Source of the DNA: Gallionella sp. | GTDB lineage: Bacteria > Pseudomonadota > Gammaproteobacteria > Burkholderiales > Gallionellaceae | DNA length: 64,000 nt | Direction: 5' to 3' | NCBI GenBank assembly: GCA_028710525.1 | Contig: JAQTTY010000002.1 | Location: 124,001-188,000 of the forward strand | Part shown: one piece after another, positions 35,821 to 44,538 of the stretch | Position numbering within the stretch: position 1 is the stretch's first letter | Layout of the letters: every line of letters starts with the position of its first letter | Notes under the pieces: generated by a model | What the model saw: only the letters and a program-made list of their open reading frames with translations | What the model was told of the DNA's origin: nothing | The model's database searches: none | Made by a program: the position numbers and the translations under genes

Positions 35821-36891
35821 ATGAAACTCACATCAAAATCATTCATTGCTTTAGCGGCACTCGCTACGATGATGGTCACAACGACTAGCTACGCTGCAGA
35901 ACCAGCTGAGCGCAACATGGGCAAGGTGATCGCCAAGATGTATCTGGCGGCTAACGATCTGCCACCTACCATACTGCCATCAGAAGTATCTCCGGCTCCA
36001 GTTGAAACGCCGGCCCAAGAGGTAAAGGCTGTGGCTAAGGATCTCGTGCTTAAGGGGGATGCTAAGTGTACCGCCTGCCACGATGAAGCTGATTCCCCCA
36101 AAGTACTGGCTATCAGCCAGACACGCCACGGTGTGAATGCTGACGGTCGCACACCGACTTGTACCAGCTGCCACGGCGAGAGTATTGCTCATCTCGGTTA
36201 TAAGGGCAGCGCCAAGCCGCCGAAACCTGACTTTGTTTTCGGCAAGAATACCGCCACACCTGCTGCGGAGCGCAATCAGGCTTGTCTGAGTTGCCACGAA
36301 AAAGACAGCAAACGTCACTTGTGGACTGGCAGCAAGCACGCAAGCAACGACGTAGCCTGTTCTTCATGCCACCAGATCCATACTGCGCATGACAAGGTGC
36401 GCGATAAACGCACTCAGCCTGAAGTGTGCTTCACCTGCCATAAGGAACAGCGCGCACAGGAACACAAAATTTCCCACCATCCTATTGGTGAAGGAAAGGT
36501 TGCTTGTTCTGATTGCCATAACGTACATGGTTCGGCGGGCCCCAAGTTGCTGAAGAAAAATACGCTCAATGAAACATGCTTTACCTGCCATGCAGAAAAG
36601 CGCGGCCCATTCCTGTGGGAGCATCAGCCTGTATCTGAAGATTGCAGCAATTGCCATACCCCTCACGGCTCCAACATTACGCCACTGTTGAAATCGCGCG
36701 CGCCTTTCATGTGCTCGGAATGCCACAACGGCCCCCATAACAGCAAGGTTCCAGTTGCTGGTGATGCCGCAGGTATACAGGGCGGATTATCTGTTCCTCC
36801 AAGTGAAAGCTACGTCGGTCGCGGCTGCTTGAATTGTCATTCCATGGTTCACGGATCTAACCATCCTGCTGGCGCGCTGTTGCATCGCTAA
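35821..36891 (+). CDS. mtoA: Decaheme c-type cytochrome, MtoA/MtrA (DmsE) family
   Basis: This 356-residue periplasmic protein has a signal peptide (cleaved after SYA, residue 25). It carries ten CxxCH sites, at residues 83, 114, 155, 180, 203, 229, 253, 275, 298 and 336. Spacing and length match MtoA/MtrA/PioA, which form a heme wire inside a partner beta-barrel. The N-terminal extension of about 55 residues before the first heme is proline-rich. The barrel gene follows 22 bases later. There is no MtrC-type surface cytochrome, as in iron-oxidiser MtoAB and phototroph PioAB. Direction of electron flow cannot be read from sequence. Confidence 0.94.
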   Translation: MKLTSKSFIALAALATMMVTTTSYAAEPAERNMGKVIAKMYLAANDLPPTILPSEVSPAPVETPAQEVKAVAKDLVLKGDAKCTACHDEADSPKVLAISQTRHGVNADGRTPTCTSCHGESIAHLGYKGSAKPPKPDFVFGKNTATPAAERNQACLSCHEKDSKRHLWTGSKHASNDVACSSCHQIHTAHDKVRDKRTQPEVCFTCHKEQRAQEHKISHHPIGEGKVACSDCHNVHGSAGPKLLKKNTLNETCFTCHAEKRGPFLWEHQPVSEDCSNCHTPHGSNITPLLKSRAPFMCSECHNGPHNSKVPVAGDAAGIQGGLSVPPSESYVGRGCLNCHSMVHGSNHPAGALLHR

Positions 36892-36913
36892 ATTTACAGA
36901 ATCGGAGATAGTC

Positions 36914-39274
36914 ATGAAAACTCGTAATAAAAAAATGAAAGTCGATGTTTTGACTTTAGCTGTGCAAGGTGCCCTAGTTGCCATGTTCGCAATGCCGTTG
37001 ACGGCATATGCGGCGGATGAAGCAAGCGATGAAGTCGCTGCCTTGAAGCGCCCGACCAACTCTGTCGAGATCGGTGTGGGAAATGTGTCTCAGAAGTCAG
37101 CCAAGTTTGGTGAGTACAATGGTTTGGATAAAAAGGGCGCTAACTTGATCGGCAATTTCAGCATCAAGGGTGGTGATGCCTATAGCCCTTTCGGTGAATC
37201 AGGCCCCATGCGCTGGGGGATTACCGGCTCGGATCTGGGTACAACTTCCCGTGAGCTGGGCGCTTCAGTCGGGAGTCAGGGCAAATGGGACTTGAGCATC
37301 GGCTACGACGAATTGCTCCATAACATCAGCGATACTTATCAAACACCGCAGCAAGGTGCGATGGGCGGTAATGTGTTTACCATGCCAGCGAACTTTGGTA
37401 CGGTGAATGGCAACCCAGGTGCAGTTGTTCTTCCCGCGGGATCGCGCGCCTTGAATCCGACTCAGTTGAGTGCTTTCCATACGGAAAAAGTCGGTACGAC
37501 ACGAAAAAACACCTCTTTTGCCGCTGGATACATATTCGATGAGCAATGGAGTGTCAATTTTGATTACAACCATCTCCAGCAGACGGGCGCTAAACTGATT
37601 GCGGGTGCTTCATATGGCGGTGCGGGTTCGCCGTCACTTTATGCCAACAATTGGCGTGCAGAGGCAGTCACCATATTGATGAATCCGACCAACTACAAAA
37701 CGGATAACTTCAATCTGGCACTTAATTGGCTCGGCGAAAAAGGTCATCTGTCAGGCGGTTACTACGGCTCTATCTTTCGCGATGGTTATAACAGCCTAAG
37801 TTGGGAAAATTCTTTCTTGAATAACGCTGCGGGAGGTTGCCCTTCGGGAGGTGCATGTACATACCAACTTAATTCAATGAGTACGGCGCCGAGCAATGAA
37901 TTTCATCAGCTTAACTTCACCGGTGGTTATGTTTTGTCATCGGCCACCAAGCTGGCTGGCGGCTTCTCCCGTGGTCGCAATACCCAGAATGATGCATATG
38001 CAGCGGCTGTAATGACGTTGCCATCACCGCAGGCATCGTTGAATGGATTGGTGCTGAACACCCACGCTGACCTGAAGCTGACCAATCAGACAACTAAGGA
38101 TTTGATGCTGAGTGCCGGGTTCAAGTACAACGATCGCGATAACCGTACCATGTCGAATACTTACAATTACGCTATTCTCGCCAATAGTAATCCATACGTT
38201 GGCGTGAGTACCCCTTACAGCAACAGAAAGACGCAGTTCGAGTTGGCCGCTGATTACCGCATGTCTAAGGGGCAGAAGCTGCATGTTGCCTACGAACGTG
38301 AGGACAGCAAACGCTGGTGTAATAATGTGGTGGGTGGTGCACAGTGTGTTGCCAGTCCTTCCAGCAAGGATGACAAACTGGCAATTGATTTCCGCATGAA
38401 AGCCAGAGACACAGTCAACCTGAATGTGGGTTACAACTACTCCAATCGCAGTTCGGTATTCGATCATACCTTCTTGTCGAATGTAGGTAACAGGGCTTCG
38501 ATTTTGGCGGGTGGTGCGGGTTCCGTGCTTAACGGTGGTGATTTCATCGGCTTTGTTGCCTATCCTTACGCATCTCGCAAGCAGGATATGTTAAAGGCCG
38601 GTGTCAATTGGCAGGCATCCGATAAGTTGGATCTGGGGTTGAATGGTCGCTACGCCAAGGATAAGTACGATGCTGTGCTGGGGGTGCAGGACGGACAGAC
38701 TACCGGTATCAATCTCGATGCTAACTATAGTTATAGTGATGAGAGCAGTGTTGGTGCCTATGCTTCCTGGCAGGATGGCAAACGGAATATGATTAGCGGA
38801 GCGAATGCTACATTTTCTGGCGGTGGTGCTCTTATTGCTAGCATGTTGCCTCTTAACACTTTTTCCAACCAACTTGCAGATATCAGCAATGCGATTGGTC
38901 TCAACACCAAGCATGCAGGGATGATGGGTGGCAAGCTTGAGTTGCTCGGTGACTTGTCTTACTCATTGGATAAAACACGCTACTCGACTCAAGTGCCCTT
39001 GCAACTCACTTGTGCTGCTGCAAACGTGTTGACTTGCGGTAGCACACCGGACATCAAGACCAAAGTGATCACGTTCAAGTTGACCGGTAATTATCAGGTA
39101 AACAAGACTGGCAAGGTTGTTGTTGGATATGTTTATCAGCAAATGAAATCCAGCGACTACTTCTATAACGGTGAGGCTTTCGGATTCACGTCGAATCGCA
39201 CTATGCCGACAGGCCAGCTGGCACCGAATTATTCGGTTAATGCAGTCACTGTTGCATATAACTACGAGTTCTAG
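36914..39274 (+). CDS. mtoB: Outer-membrane beta-barrel of a porin-cytochrome complex, MtoB/MtrB family
   Basis: This 786-residue protein has a signal peptide (cleaved near AYAADE, residue 34), many alternating amphipathic strands and a C-terminal aromatic residue (VAYNYEF) for outer-membrane insertion. The start of the mature part (NSVEIGVGNVSQKSAKFGEYNGL) is typical of decaheme-associated barrels. The N-terminal CxxC of Shewanella MtrB is absent. It should sheath the decaheme protein encoded just upstream. It is the last gene of the operon, with a strong terminator 28 bases after its stop. Confidence 0.93.
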   Translation: MKTRNKKMKVDVLTLAVQGALVAMFAMPLTAYAADEASDEVAALKRPTNSVEIGVGNVSQKSAKFGEYNGLDKKGANLIGNFSIKGGDAYSPFGESGPMRWGITGSDLGTTSRELGASVGSQGKWDLSIGYDELLHNISDTYQTPQQGAMGGNVFTMPANFGTVNGNPGAVVLPAGSRALNPTQLSAFHTEKVGTTRKNTSFAAGYIFDEQWSVNFDYNHLQQTGAKLIAGASYGGAGSPSLYANNWRAEAVTILMNPTNYKTDNFNLALNWLGEKGHLSGGYYGSIFRDGYNSLSWENSFLNNAAGGCPSGGACTYQLNSMSTAPSNEFHQLNFTGGYVLSSATKLAGGFSRGRNTQNDAYAAAVMTLPSPQASLNGLVLNTHADLKLTNQTTKDLMLSAGFKYNDRDNRTMSNTYNYAILANSNPYVGVSTPYSNRKTQFELAADYRMSKGQKLHVAYEREDSKRWCNNVVGGAQCVASPSSKDDKLAIDFRMKARDTVNLNVGYNYSNRSSVFDHTFLSNVGNRASILAGGAGSVLNGGDFIGFVAYPYASRKQDMLKAGVNWQASDKLDLGLNGRYAKDKYDAVLGVQDGQTTGINLDANYSYSDESSVGAYASWQDGKRNMISGANATFSGGGALIASMLPLNTFSNQLADISNAIGLNTKHAGMMGGKLELLGDLSYSLDKTRYSTQVPLQLTCAAANVLTCGSTPDIKTKVITFKLTGNYQVNKTGKVVVGYVYQQMKSSDYFYNGEAFGFTSNRTMPTGQLAPNYSVNAVTVAYNYEF

Positions 39275-39301
39275 TAAACACGAAATAGGGTAGCAATTTG
39301 T

Positions 39302-39332
39302 AGGGCCTTCTTGAAAAAGCAGGCCCTTTTTT
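39302..39332 (+). terminator. Rho-independent terminator of the multiheme operon
   Basis: AGGGCCT and AGGCCCT form a perfect 7-bp stem with a 12-base loop, followed by six T. It lies 28 bases after the barrel gene. Confidence 0.93.
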
Positions 39333-39379
39333 CGTCGGAAGGAAAAGGATCAAATTTAATTTCATTGTCCGATAGAGGT

Positions 39380-39396
39380 GATTATTGCAAATAATC
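39380..39396. promoter_or_regulatory. Operator-like palindrome GATTATT-gca-AATAATC
   Basis: A perfect 7-bp inverted repeat with a 3-base spacer lies between the cytochrome operon terminator and the osmC-like gene. It resembles a repressor site in size and symmetry but is not a good match to Fur or Fnr consensus sequences as I know them. Confidence 0.35.
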
Positions 39397-39558
39397 GACT
39401 AGCTGCATCATGTCTACGAGTGTGAGCTTGTTTGTCAATCAGGTTTTGTTCCGCTCAGTGTTTAACGAATACGACTTACATGTGGAATAGCGTAAGGTGT
39501 TATCTATACATTCTGAATTATCTCGTTCCGCTTGCTTCCCCTCCGCACGATAGCATGA

Positions 39559-39580
39559 TATATTAGAGAAAACTAATATA
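39559..39580. promoter_or_regulatory. Operator-like palindrome TATATTAG-N6-CTAATATA
   Basis: A perfect 8-bp inverted repeat ends just before the AAGGAG ribosome site (39581-39586) of the osmC-like gene. A protein bound here would block transcription or initiation. An RNA hairpin here would be weak because it is mostly A-T. No regulator gene is adjacent. Confidence 0.5.
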
Positions 39581-39593
39581 AAGGAGTAACGCT

Positions 39594-39980
39594 ATGTACC
39601 AACTCTCGATGACCGATGGTAATCAGTTGCATGTGCATTACAAGAACCACACTGTCAGCTACGGCGTAGATGGCAGTCTGCCTAACCCCTTAGAGGCGAC
39701 CTATGCGGCTTTGACGGGGTGTGCGGGTGTATATACGCGCAAGGCATGCAAGACGCTAGGTATCAGTGCGGAAGGCATAGAGATCAACTGCAAGCCAGTG
39801 GTACGTCAGGGCAATATGCTAATCCCTGCGCGCTTTATGACGGAAGTGAGTTTCCCGGAACGGGTGACTACCGAGCAGCGTGAGGCGATTTTGCAAGAGA
39901 TCAGTCGCTGCGCAGTGAAGCTGTTGATACACGATGGTGCACAGATCGAGTTTGTTACGACTGAAGCGCTGACCGCCTGA
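39594..39980 (+). CDS. OsmC/Ohr-family protein
   Basis: This 128-residue protein of the OsmC fold has the core NPLEATYAALTGCAGVYTRK with the redox-type cysteine C43, followed by C52 and C66. The helix ERVTTEQREAILQEISRCAVKLLI matches the family end. OsmC/Ohr proteins reduce organic hydroperoxides, and some handle other sulfur-linked substrates, so the exact substrate is open. It has a strong ribosome site and a palindrome immediately upstream. It stands alone, with yajL converging after 19 bases. Confidence 0.85.
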   Translation: MYQLSMTDGNQLHVHYKNHTVSYGVDGSLPNPLEATYAALTGCAGVYTRKACKTLGISAEGIEINCKPVVRQGNMLIPARFMTEVSFPERVTTEQREAILQEISRCAVKLLIHDGAQIEFVTTEALTA

Positions 39981-39999
39981 AGTAAGTAACGGTGCGCAC

Positions 40000-40545
40000 T
40001 TAGCGCACCAAGCCGGCTTCCACTTCTAGTCGTATGGCCGAGCCCATCAGACGTTCCAGCAGCACCAGTGCAAAATCCATGGCAGTACCGGGGCCACGTG
40101 AAGTGATGAGTTTGCCGTCTTCCACGACGGCATTCATTTGTTTAGCGACCTTGGGGTAATCATCCAGACAAGTGGGGAAGCTGGTGGCGCGTTTGCCGTC
40201 TAATATCCCAGCCTTGGCCAACACTGAGGGAGCGGCACAGATGGCAGTGACATATTTCTCTTGCGTCATCATGCGCTGAACCAGCTTGGCCACACGGGCA
40301 TCCGCCTTGAGGTGATTGGTGCCGGGCTGGCCGCCAGGCAAGACCACCATGTCGAATTCGCTCTCTTGAACCGCATCAAGCGTCGTGTCAGGTTGCAGAG
40401 TGATGCCGCGACTGCCGCACAATGCACCTTCCTGCAAACCTGCCAGACTCACCTGTACGCCACCACGGCGCAGGATATTGACCACGGTAACGGCCTCCAG
40501 CTCTTCGCTGCCTGCCGCGAACAAAACTAAAGCTGTTTTCATCAA
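40000..40545 (-). CDS. yajL: DJ-1/PfpI family protein, YajL-like
   Basis: This 181-residue DJ-1-fold protein has nucleophile-elbow cysteine C103 in TAICAAPSVLAKAG and the conserved acidic residue in AAGSEELEAV. YajL-type proteins act as chaperones or glyoxal/adduct-repair enzymes under oxidative and carbonyl stress; the precise reaction is debated. The ATG at 40545 overlaps the stop of the upstream gene by 4 bases. It is part of a reverse run from yajQ to yajL. Confidence 0.9.
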   Translation of the reverse strand: MMKTALVLFAAGSEELEAVTVVNILRRGGVQVSLAGLQEGALCGSRGITLQPDTTLDAVQESEFDMVVLPGGQPGTNHLKADARVAKLVQRMMTQEKYVTAICAAPSVLAKAGILDGKRATSFPTCLDDYPKVAKQMNAVVEDGKLITSRGPGTAMDFALVLLERLMGSAIRLEVEAGLVR

Positions 40546-40940
40546 CCTCTCCCGAGTTTGTAGGCCATCACCAATGCGTCACGTAAGGCGTGATGCTGTT
40601 CCAGATCATCTATGCCCATAAACTGTTTTGCGATGGGACGTACCAATACCGCGATGTGATGCTCATGCCAATGCGCGGTGAAACCTTGCAGATCGAATTC
40701 GCCATCCTGTAGGAAATCAGCCGCGATGCCTTGTGCATTGGAGAATTCAATTTCCTCTTCCTGCATCACTTCGTAAAGATAAGAGATGGTGTCTATCTTG
40801 TGGTCGTGTGCGAGCACCTGATGGAAAGAGGGCGGTTGGTCGTGTTGCGTAAGGCGCGCATCTAGATCGATGTGCGAGAGCAGATCGTAGGTCTCGCCTT
40901 TGAAAGAGAATTCGACGCGTATATCGATGCTGTTGTTCAT
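40542..40940 (-). CDS. Conserved hypothetical protein
   Basis: This 132-residue acidic soluble protein is of unknown family. It has no signal peptide or membrane span. Visible are a beta-rich N-terminus (IDIRVEFSFKGETYDLLSHIDLDARL) and a histidine-rich stretch (TAHWHEHHIAVLVRPIAKQF). It is coupled to yajL by an ATGA overlap and follows the PAP2 gene by 12 bases, so it is expressed with them. No function can be assigned. Confidence 0.75.
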   Translation of the reverse strand: MNNSIDIRVEFSFKGETYDLLSHIDLDARLTQHDQPPSFHQVLAHDHKIDTISYLYEVMQEEEIEFSNAQGIAADFLQDGEFDLQGFTAHWHEHHIAVLVRPIAKQFMGIDDLEQHHALRDALVMAYKLGRG

Positions 40941-40952
40941 GTATGCCTCTAT

Positions 40953-41738
40953 CTAGAAACGACCTGCCAAGCGTACACCCAAAATGCCTGGGCTGACTTC
41001 GGGCAGCAGGGTGAGTTTGTTGCGACGGTAGGTCTGATTATGTGCCACCACGCTCTGTCCCACCCAAGTACCGAGCGCGGCCCCTGCGACGATATCAGAG
41101 GCGAAATGTGCGCTATGGTAGCTACGCGCCAAGCCCACCAAGCTGGCGAGCCCATAGGCGCTGTAGGACACCCAAGGCTGCTCGTAATGCTCGGAGATCA
41201 CTGAGGCAAGTGAGAAGGCTTCAGTGGTGTGGCCGGATGGGAAGGAGGCGTTGAGATCGGAGAATGGCTTAAAGTGCGTGGTGCCGCTGTTGGTACGTGG
41301 CCGGCTGCGACCGACCACCAGCTTGATAGTCGGTGCGATCAGACCGCTGGCAATTAGGCTGGCGGCCAAACCATCCTGTGCCACGTAGCTCGCTGTCTCG
41401 TTTCCCGCTGTGCCAGCTAGATAGAAGCCCCCCAGCACTAACACCGAGTATTGCGCCCCTAGCCGTTCGACTTGCAGTACGGCGCGATTGTTATTGGGCG
41501 CATGACGCCGCATCTCGTCCTGAAACGGCTTATCTACCAATGCGGCAGTCGTTAGGATGCCTAGCGACAACCAGCCTGCGTTGTGCCACTCCGCAGACTC
41601 CCAGCGCGTGGGTGCGCTGATGACATGCTCGATGTCCTCGACGAGTAGTTTGGGGTAGGAGGGTTGTTCCGCGTAGGCACTATGCGTGGTAGCAAATAGG
41701 CATAGTGCAGCGCACAGGGAGAGGTAACGCAAAATCAA
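40953..41738 (-). CDS. Secreted/membrane PAP2-family phosphatase
   Basis: This 261-residue protein has an N-terminal signal (cleavage near AYA, residue 23) and the three-part phosphatase signature: [20 protein letters not shown] and [12 protein letters not shown]. The catalytic histidine is in the last motif. It probably dephosphorylates lipid phosphates (undecaprenyl pyrophosphate or phosphatidate type) on the periplasmic side. Hydrophobic helices surround the motifs, and the C-terminus ([12 protein letters not shown]) ends in phenylalanine. Its ATG overlaps the yajQ stop by 4 bases. Confidence 0.88.
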   Translation of the reverse strand: MILRYLSLCAALCLFATTHSAYAEQPSYPKLLVEDIEHVISAPTRWESAEWHNAGWLSLGILTTAALVDKPFQDEMRRHAPNNNRAVLQVERLGAQYSVLVLGGFYLAGTAGNETASYVAQDGLAASLIASGLIAPTIKLVVGRSRPRTNSGTTHFKPFSDLNASFPSGHTTEAFSLASVISEHYEQPWVSYSAYGLASLVGLARSYHSAHFASDIVAGAALGTWVGQSVVAHNQTYRRNKLTLLPEVSPGILGVRLAGRF

Positions 41739-42223
41739 TCGCGGAAGTTTTGGTATTGAAGGGGAAAGTCGGTGATGGTCTTTTTGACGAAGGCGATACC
41801 TTCTTGTAGATCATCGCGGTTCTTGCCGGAGACGCGCACCGTGTCGCCTTGGATGCTGGCTTGCACTTTGAGTTTGCTATCTTTGAGATGCTTGACGATC
41901 TTCTTCGCCAACTCAATCTCGATGCCGGTTTTGACCTCGCAACCGCGCTTAACCTTGTTGCCACTGACTTTTTCGATCTTCTCGCTGATCTCCATGCACT
42001 TGATGTCCACACCGCGCTTGGTCAGTTTACCGTTAAGTATGTCCTGTATCTGGTCGAGCTGGAATTCGTTGTCCGCCCACACGGTGAGCTTGAGTTCAGC
42101 CTGCTCAACTTTTGCATCCGAGCCTTTGAAGTCAAAGCGTGTACTGACTTCCTTGTTAGTCTGGTCGATGGCGTTCTTGACTTCAGTCTTGTCTACTTCT
42201 GAAACGATGTCGAAAGATGGCAT
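41735..42223 (-). CDS. yajQ: YajQ-family nucleotide (c-di-GMP)-binding protein
   Basis: The 162 residues begin [20 protein letters not shown] and include [13 protein letters not shown] and [22 protein letters not shown], all hallmarks of YajQ. Family members bind RNA or c-di-GMP, and in Xanthomonas and Pseudomonas act as c-di-GMP effectors. That is notable because the window also encodes a GGDEF cyclase and an HD-GYP phosphodiesterase at 55.9-57.9 kb. It starts a coupled yajQ-PAP2-hypothetical-yajL run. Confidence 0.93.
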   Translation of the reverse strand: MPSFDIVSEVDKTEVKNAIDQTNKEVSTRFDFKGSDAKVEQAELKLTVWADNEFQLDQIQDILNGKLTKRGVDIKCMEISEKIEKVSGNKVKRGCEVKTGIEIELAKKIVKHLKDSKLKVQASIQGDTVRVSGKNRDDLQEGIAFVKKTITDFPLQYQNFRD

Positions 42224-42258
42224 GGGGATCTCCTGTAAGAATCTTTATCCACGAAAGA

Positions 42259-42340
42259 CACGAAAAGCACGAAAGAAAAAAAGCAAAATCACTAAGCTTT
42301 TCGTCTTGGTTTTTGTTCGTGTGGTTTCGTGCTTTTCGTG
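42259..42340. repeat. Inverted repeat of a CACGAAAAGCACGAAA element
   Basis: CACGAAAAGCACGAAA at 42259-42274 is exactly inverted at 42325-42340, with a 50-base A/T-rich middle. Further CACGAAA-like words flank the left arm. It occupies most of the 135-base gap between ppnP and yajQ. It could be a miniature repeat element or a strong RNA hairpin. Confidence 0.75.
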
Positions 42341-42358
42341 GACAAATGGTTTTGCTGT

Positions 42359-42670
42359 TTAGCCGAAGCTGCAAACGTAATTCACGACTTCATTCGCTTC
42401 GATGATGAAACTACCATTGGCGGGCACGTAGAACTTGCTGCCTGCGCTGTAGGTATTGAACTCTGTCTCGTGACCCAGTTTCACACGGCAGGTACCGTCG
42501 GTGATCTCCATCACCTCAGGTACGCCCACGTTGAAGGTGAGAGTGCTGGGCAGAATCACGCCCACGGTCTTGCGTGTGCCGTCGGCAAACAACACTGAGT
42601 GGGATACGCACTTGCCATCGAAGAATACATTGCCTTTTTTAACTACACTGACTTGATCGAATTGCGACAC
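42359..42670 (-). CDS. ppnP: Pyrimidine/purine nucleoside phosphorylase
   Basis: PpnP (YaiE, DUF1255) cleaves several nucleosides with phosphate in salvage. The 103-residue small cupin matches by VVKKGNVFFDGKCVSHSV, ADGTRKTVGVILPS, PEVMEITDGTC and the end NEVVNYVCSF. A ribosome site precedes the ATG. It follows the macro-domain gene by 18 bases on the same strand. Confidence 0.93.
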   Translation of the reverse strand: MSQFDQVSVVKKGNVFFDGKCVSHSVLFADGTRKTVGVILPSTLTFNVGVPEVMEITDGTCRVKLGHETEFNTYSAGSKFYVPANGSFIIEANEVVNYVCSFG

Positions 42671-42688
42671 GATGACTCCTAGGTTTGA

Positions 42689-43180
42689 TTATTTACTGGG
42701 TTCTTGGGCTTTGACACCCTTGGAATAGTTTACATAGACATAGACGGGCAGGGCGAGGTCGCCAAGATGTTTGTCTATGAGCGGACGCACTTCCTGCCAA
42801 TCCAGACCGGTCTGACCGCAGGCCAATCGTGGCAGCGCTAGGCTGGTCAGGTGTTCCTTCTCTACGAAGGCGCGCAAGGCATGTAGAGCATGGTTGATGT
42901 TACTCAACGTGGCCCGACCGGGTTTGCTACCGTGATCGTATGCGCCTTCCTGAGTGAACAGGTTGACGAGGTAACGGCCATCTGCGCTCATCCAAGTCCA
43001 GAGACTGCCCGATTTAGGGTGCTTGGTCTGACACACATGACGGAAGTCCTTGTACATGGCGGGCATACGCTCGCGCAGTTGTAAGGCCAGTCCGTGATGA
43101 AAGTCATCATTGGGCGCGACACCATGAACGATGGCTTTCGCCCCGCTCAACAAGATGTCGCCGCTCAACTCGTGTATCAC
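42689..43180 (-). CDS. Macro-domain protein (ADP-ribose-related)
   Basis: This 163-residue single macro domain shows IHELSGDILLSGAKAIVHGVAPN at the start, where the usual N-C-A-N stretch reads V-H-G-V. It continues with the glycine loop region and ALPRLACGQTGLDWQEV, which fits the second ligand loop. Macro domains bind ADP-ribose or remove it from proteins, nucleic acids or O-acetyl esters. The divergent first motif resembles the ALC1/DarG-like branch. It lies 16 bases after argG and 18 before ppnP, so it is co-transcribed. Confidence 0.85.
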   Translation of the reverse strand: MIHELSGDILLSGAKAIVHGVAPNDDFHHGLALQLRERMPAMYKDFRHVCQTKHPKSGSLWTWMSADGRYLVNLFTQEGAYDHGSKPGRATLSNINHALHALRAFVEKEHLTSLALPRLACGQTGLDWQEVRPLIDKHLGDLALPVYVYVNYSKGVKAQEPSK

Positions 43181-43196
43181 GTCCGTCTCCGTGTGT

Positions 43197-44423
43197 TTAT
43201 TTACGTTTTTGCAAATTCGCCGCGATGCGCAGACGCAGAGCGTTCAACTTGATGAAGCCGGCTGCATCCTTCTGGTCGTAAGCGCCCTTGTCGTCTTCGA
43301 AAGTTGCGATGGTGGAATCGAACAGCGAGTCCGTCTTGGAATCACGGCCTACAACAATCACATTACCCTTGTACAACTTCACGCGTACCCAACCATTCAC
43401 GGTGGACTGGGTGTGGTCTATCAGTGTCTGTATGGCACGACGCTCTGGGCTCCACCAGTAGCCGTTGTAGATCATGGATGCGTAACGTGGCATCAGATCG
43501 TCCTTCAGGTGCGCGACTTCGCGATCCAGCGTGATGGACTCGATGGCGCGGTGTGCCTTGAGCATGATGGTGCCGCCAGGGGTCTCGTAACAGCCGCGTG
43601 ATTTCATGCCCACGTAACGGTTCTCCACTAGATCCAAACGACCGATGCCGTGTTTGCCGCCCAATTCATTGAGCTTGGCCAATACGGCAGCTGGGCTCAT
43701 CTTGGTGCCGTTCAGTGCGACGATGTCACCTTGGCTGTATTCCAGTTCCAGATATTCCGCTGCGTCAGGAGCATTCTCTGGGGAGACCGACCAGCGCCAC
43801 ATCGACTCTTCTGCTTCAGCAGCGGGGTCTTCCAGATGACGGCCTTCGTAGGAGATATGCAGCAGGTTCGCGTCCATGGAGTAGGGCGAGCCACCTTGCT
43901 TGTGCTTCATCTCGACCGGGATGCCGTGTTTCTCGGCATAAGCCATCAGTTTCTCGCGCGACAACAGATCCCATTCACGCCAAGGTGCGATGACTTTGAT
44001 ATTGGGGTTCAGCGCATAAGCGCCCAACTCGAAACGCACCTGGTCGTTACCTTTGCCGGTCGCGCCGTGTGAGATGGCTTGGGAGTTGGTCTCAGCAGCG
44101 ATCTCGATAAGGCGTTTGGCGATCAATGGACGTGCGATGGAGGTACCGAGTAAGTATTCGCCTTCGTACACGGTGTTGGCACGGAACATAGGGAACACGA
44201 AATCGCGCACGAACTCTTCACGCAGATCGTCGATGTAGATGTTCTCGGGTGTGATACCCATCTTCAGTGCCTTGGCGCGCGCTGGCTCCAACTCTTCGCC
44301 TTGGCCTACGTCGGCGGTGAAAGTCACCACTTCGCATTGATAAGTGTCTTGCAGCCATTTCAAAATGACTGAAGTGTCTAAGCCGCCTGAGTAGGCGAGT
44401 ACTGCTTTTTTGATATCGCTCAT
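43197..44423 (-). CDS. argG: Argininosuccinate synthase
   Basis: ArgG joins citrulline and aspartate with ATP, the penultimate step of arginine synthesis. The PP-loop is [15 protein letters not shown] near the N-terminus. Further landmarks are [16 protein letters not shown] and the start-of-dimer region GKSPYSMD-like [15 protein letters not shown]. The 408 residues are the normal length. It lies downstream of argF on the same strand, separated by two argF-tail mini-ORFs and inverted repeats. Confidence 0.97.
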   Translation of the reverse strand: MSDIKKAVLAYSGGLDTSVILKWLQDTYQCEVVTFTADVGQGEELEPARAKALKMGITPENIYIDDLREEFVRDFVFPMFRANTVYEGEYLLGTSIARPLIAKRLIEIAAETNSQAISHGATGKGNDQVRFELGAYALNPNIKVIAPWREWDLLSREKLMAYAEKHGIPVEMKHKQGGSPYSMDANLLHISYEGRHLEDPAAEAEESMWRWSVSPENAPDAAEYLELEYSQGDIVALNGTKMSPAAVLAKLNELGGKHGIGRLDLVENRYVGMKSRGCYETPGGTIMLKAHRAIESITLDREVAHLKDDLMPRYASMIYNGYWWSPERRAIQTLIDHTQSTVNGWVRVKLYKGNVIVVGRDSKTDSLFDSTIATFEDDKGAYDQKDAAGFIKLNALRLRIAANLQKRK

Positions 44424-44441
44424 TTGTTTCTCTCACTCTTA

Positions 44442-44517
44442 GGGTGGGTTAGCCGCATCGCGGTGTAACCTACCAATTTAGGATGGTGGGTTACGCCGCG
44501 ATGCGGCTAACCCACCC
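44442..44517. repeat. Long perfect hairpin between argF tail and argG
   Basis: The arms 44442-44463 and 44496-44517 are exact inverted copies of 22 bases (core TAGCCGCATCGCGG). The pairing continues inward with G-T pairs to about 33 bp around an A/T-rich loop. The layout is that of a REP/BIME-like or miniature inverted-repeat element. It is 19 bases upstream of the argG start, so it may affect argG expression. Confidence 0.85.
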
Positions 44518-44538
44518 TGCATTTACTTCAAATCGATT

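Noticed and set aside
39380..39396. Fur box reading of GATTATTgcaAATAATC
   Set aside because: The symmetry is suggestive, but the bases do not match the GATAATGATAATCATTATC pattern well enough, so it is kept only as an unassigned palindrome.
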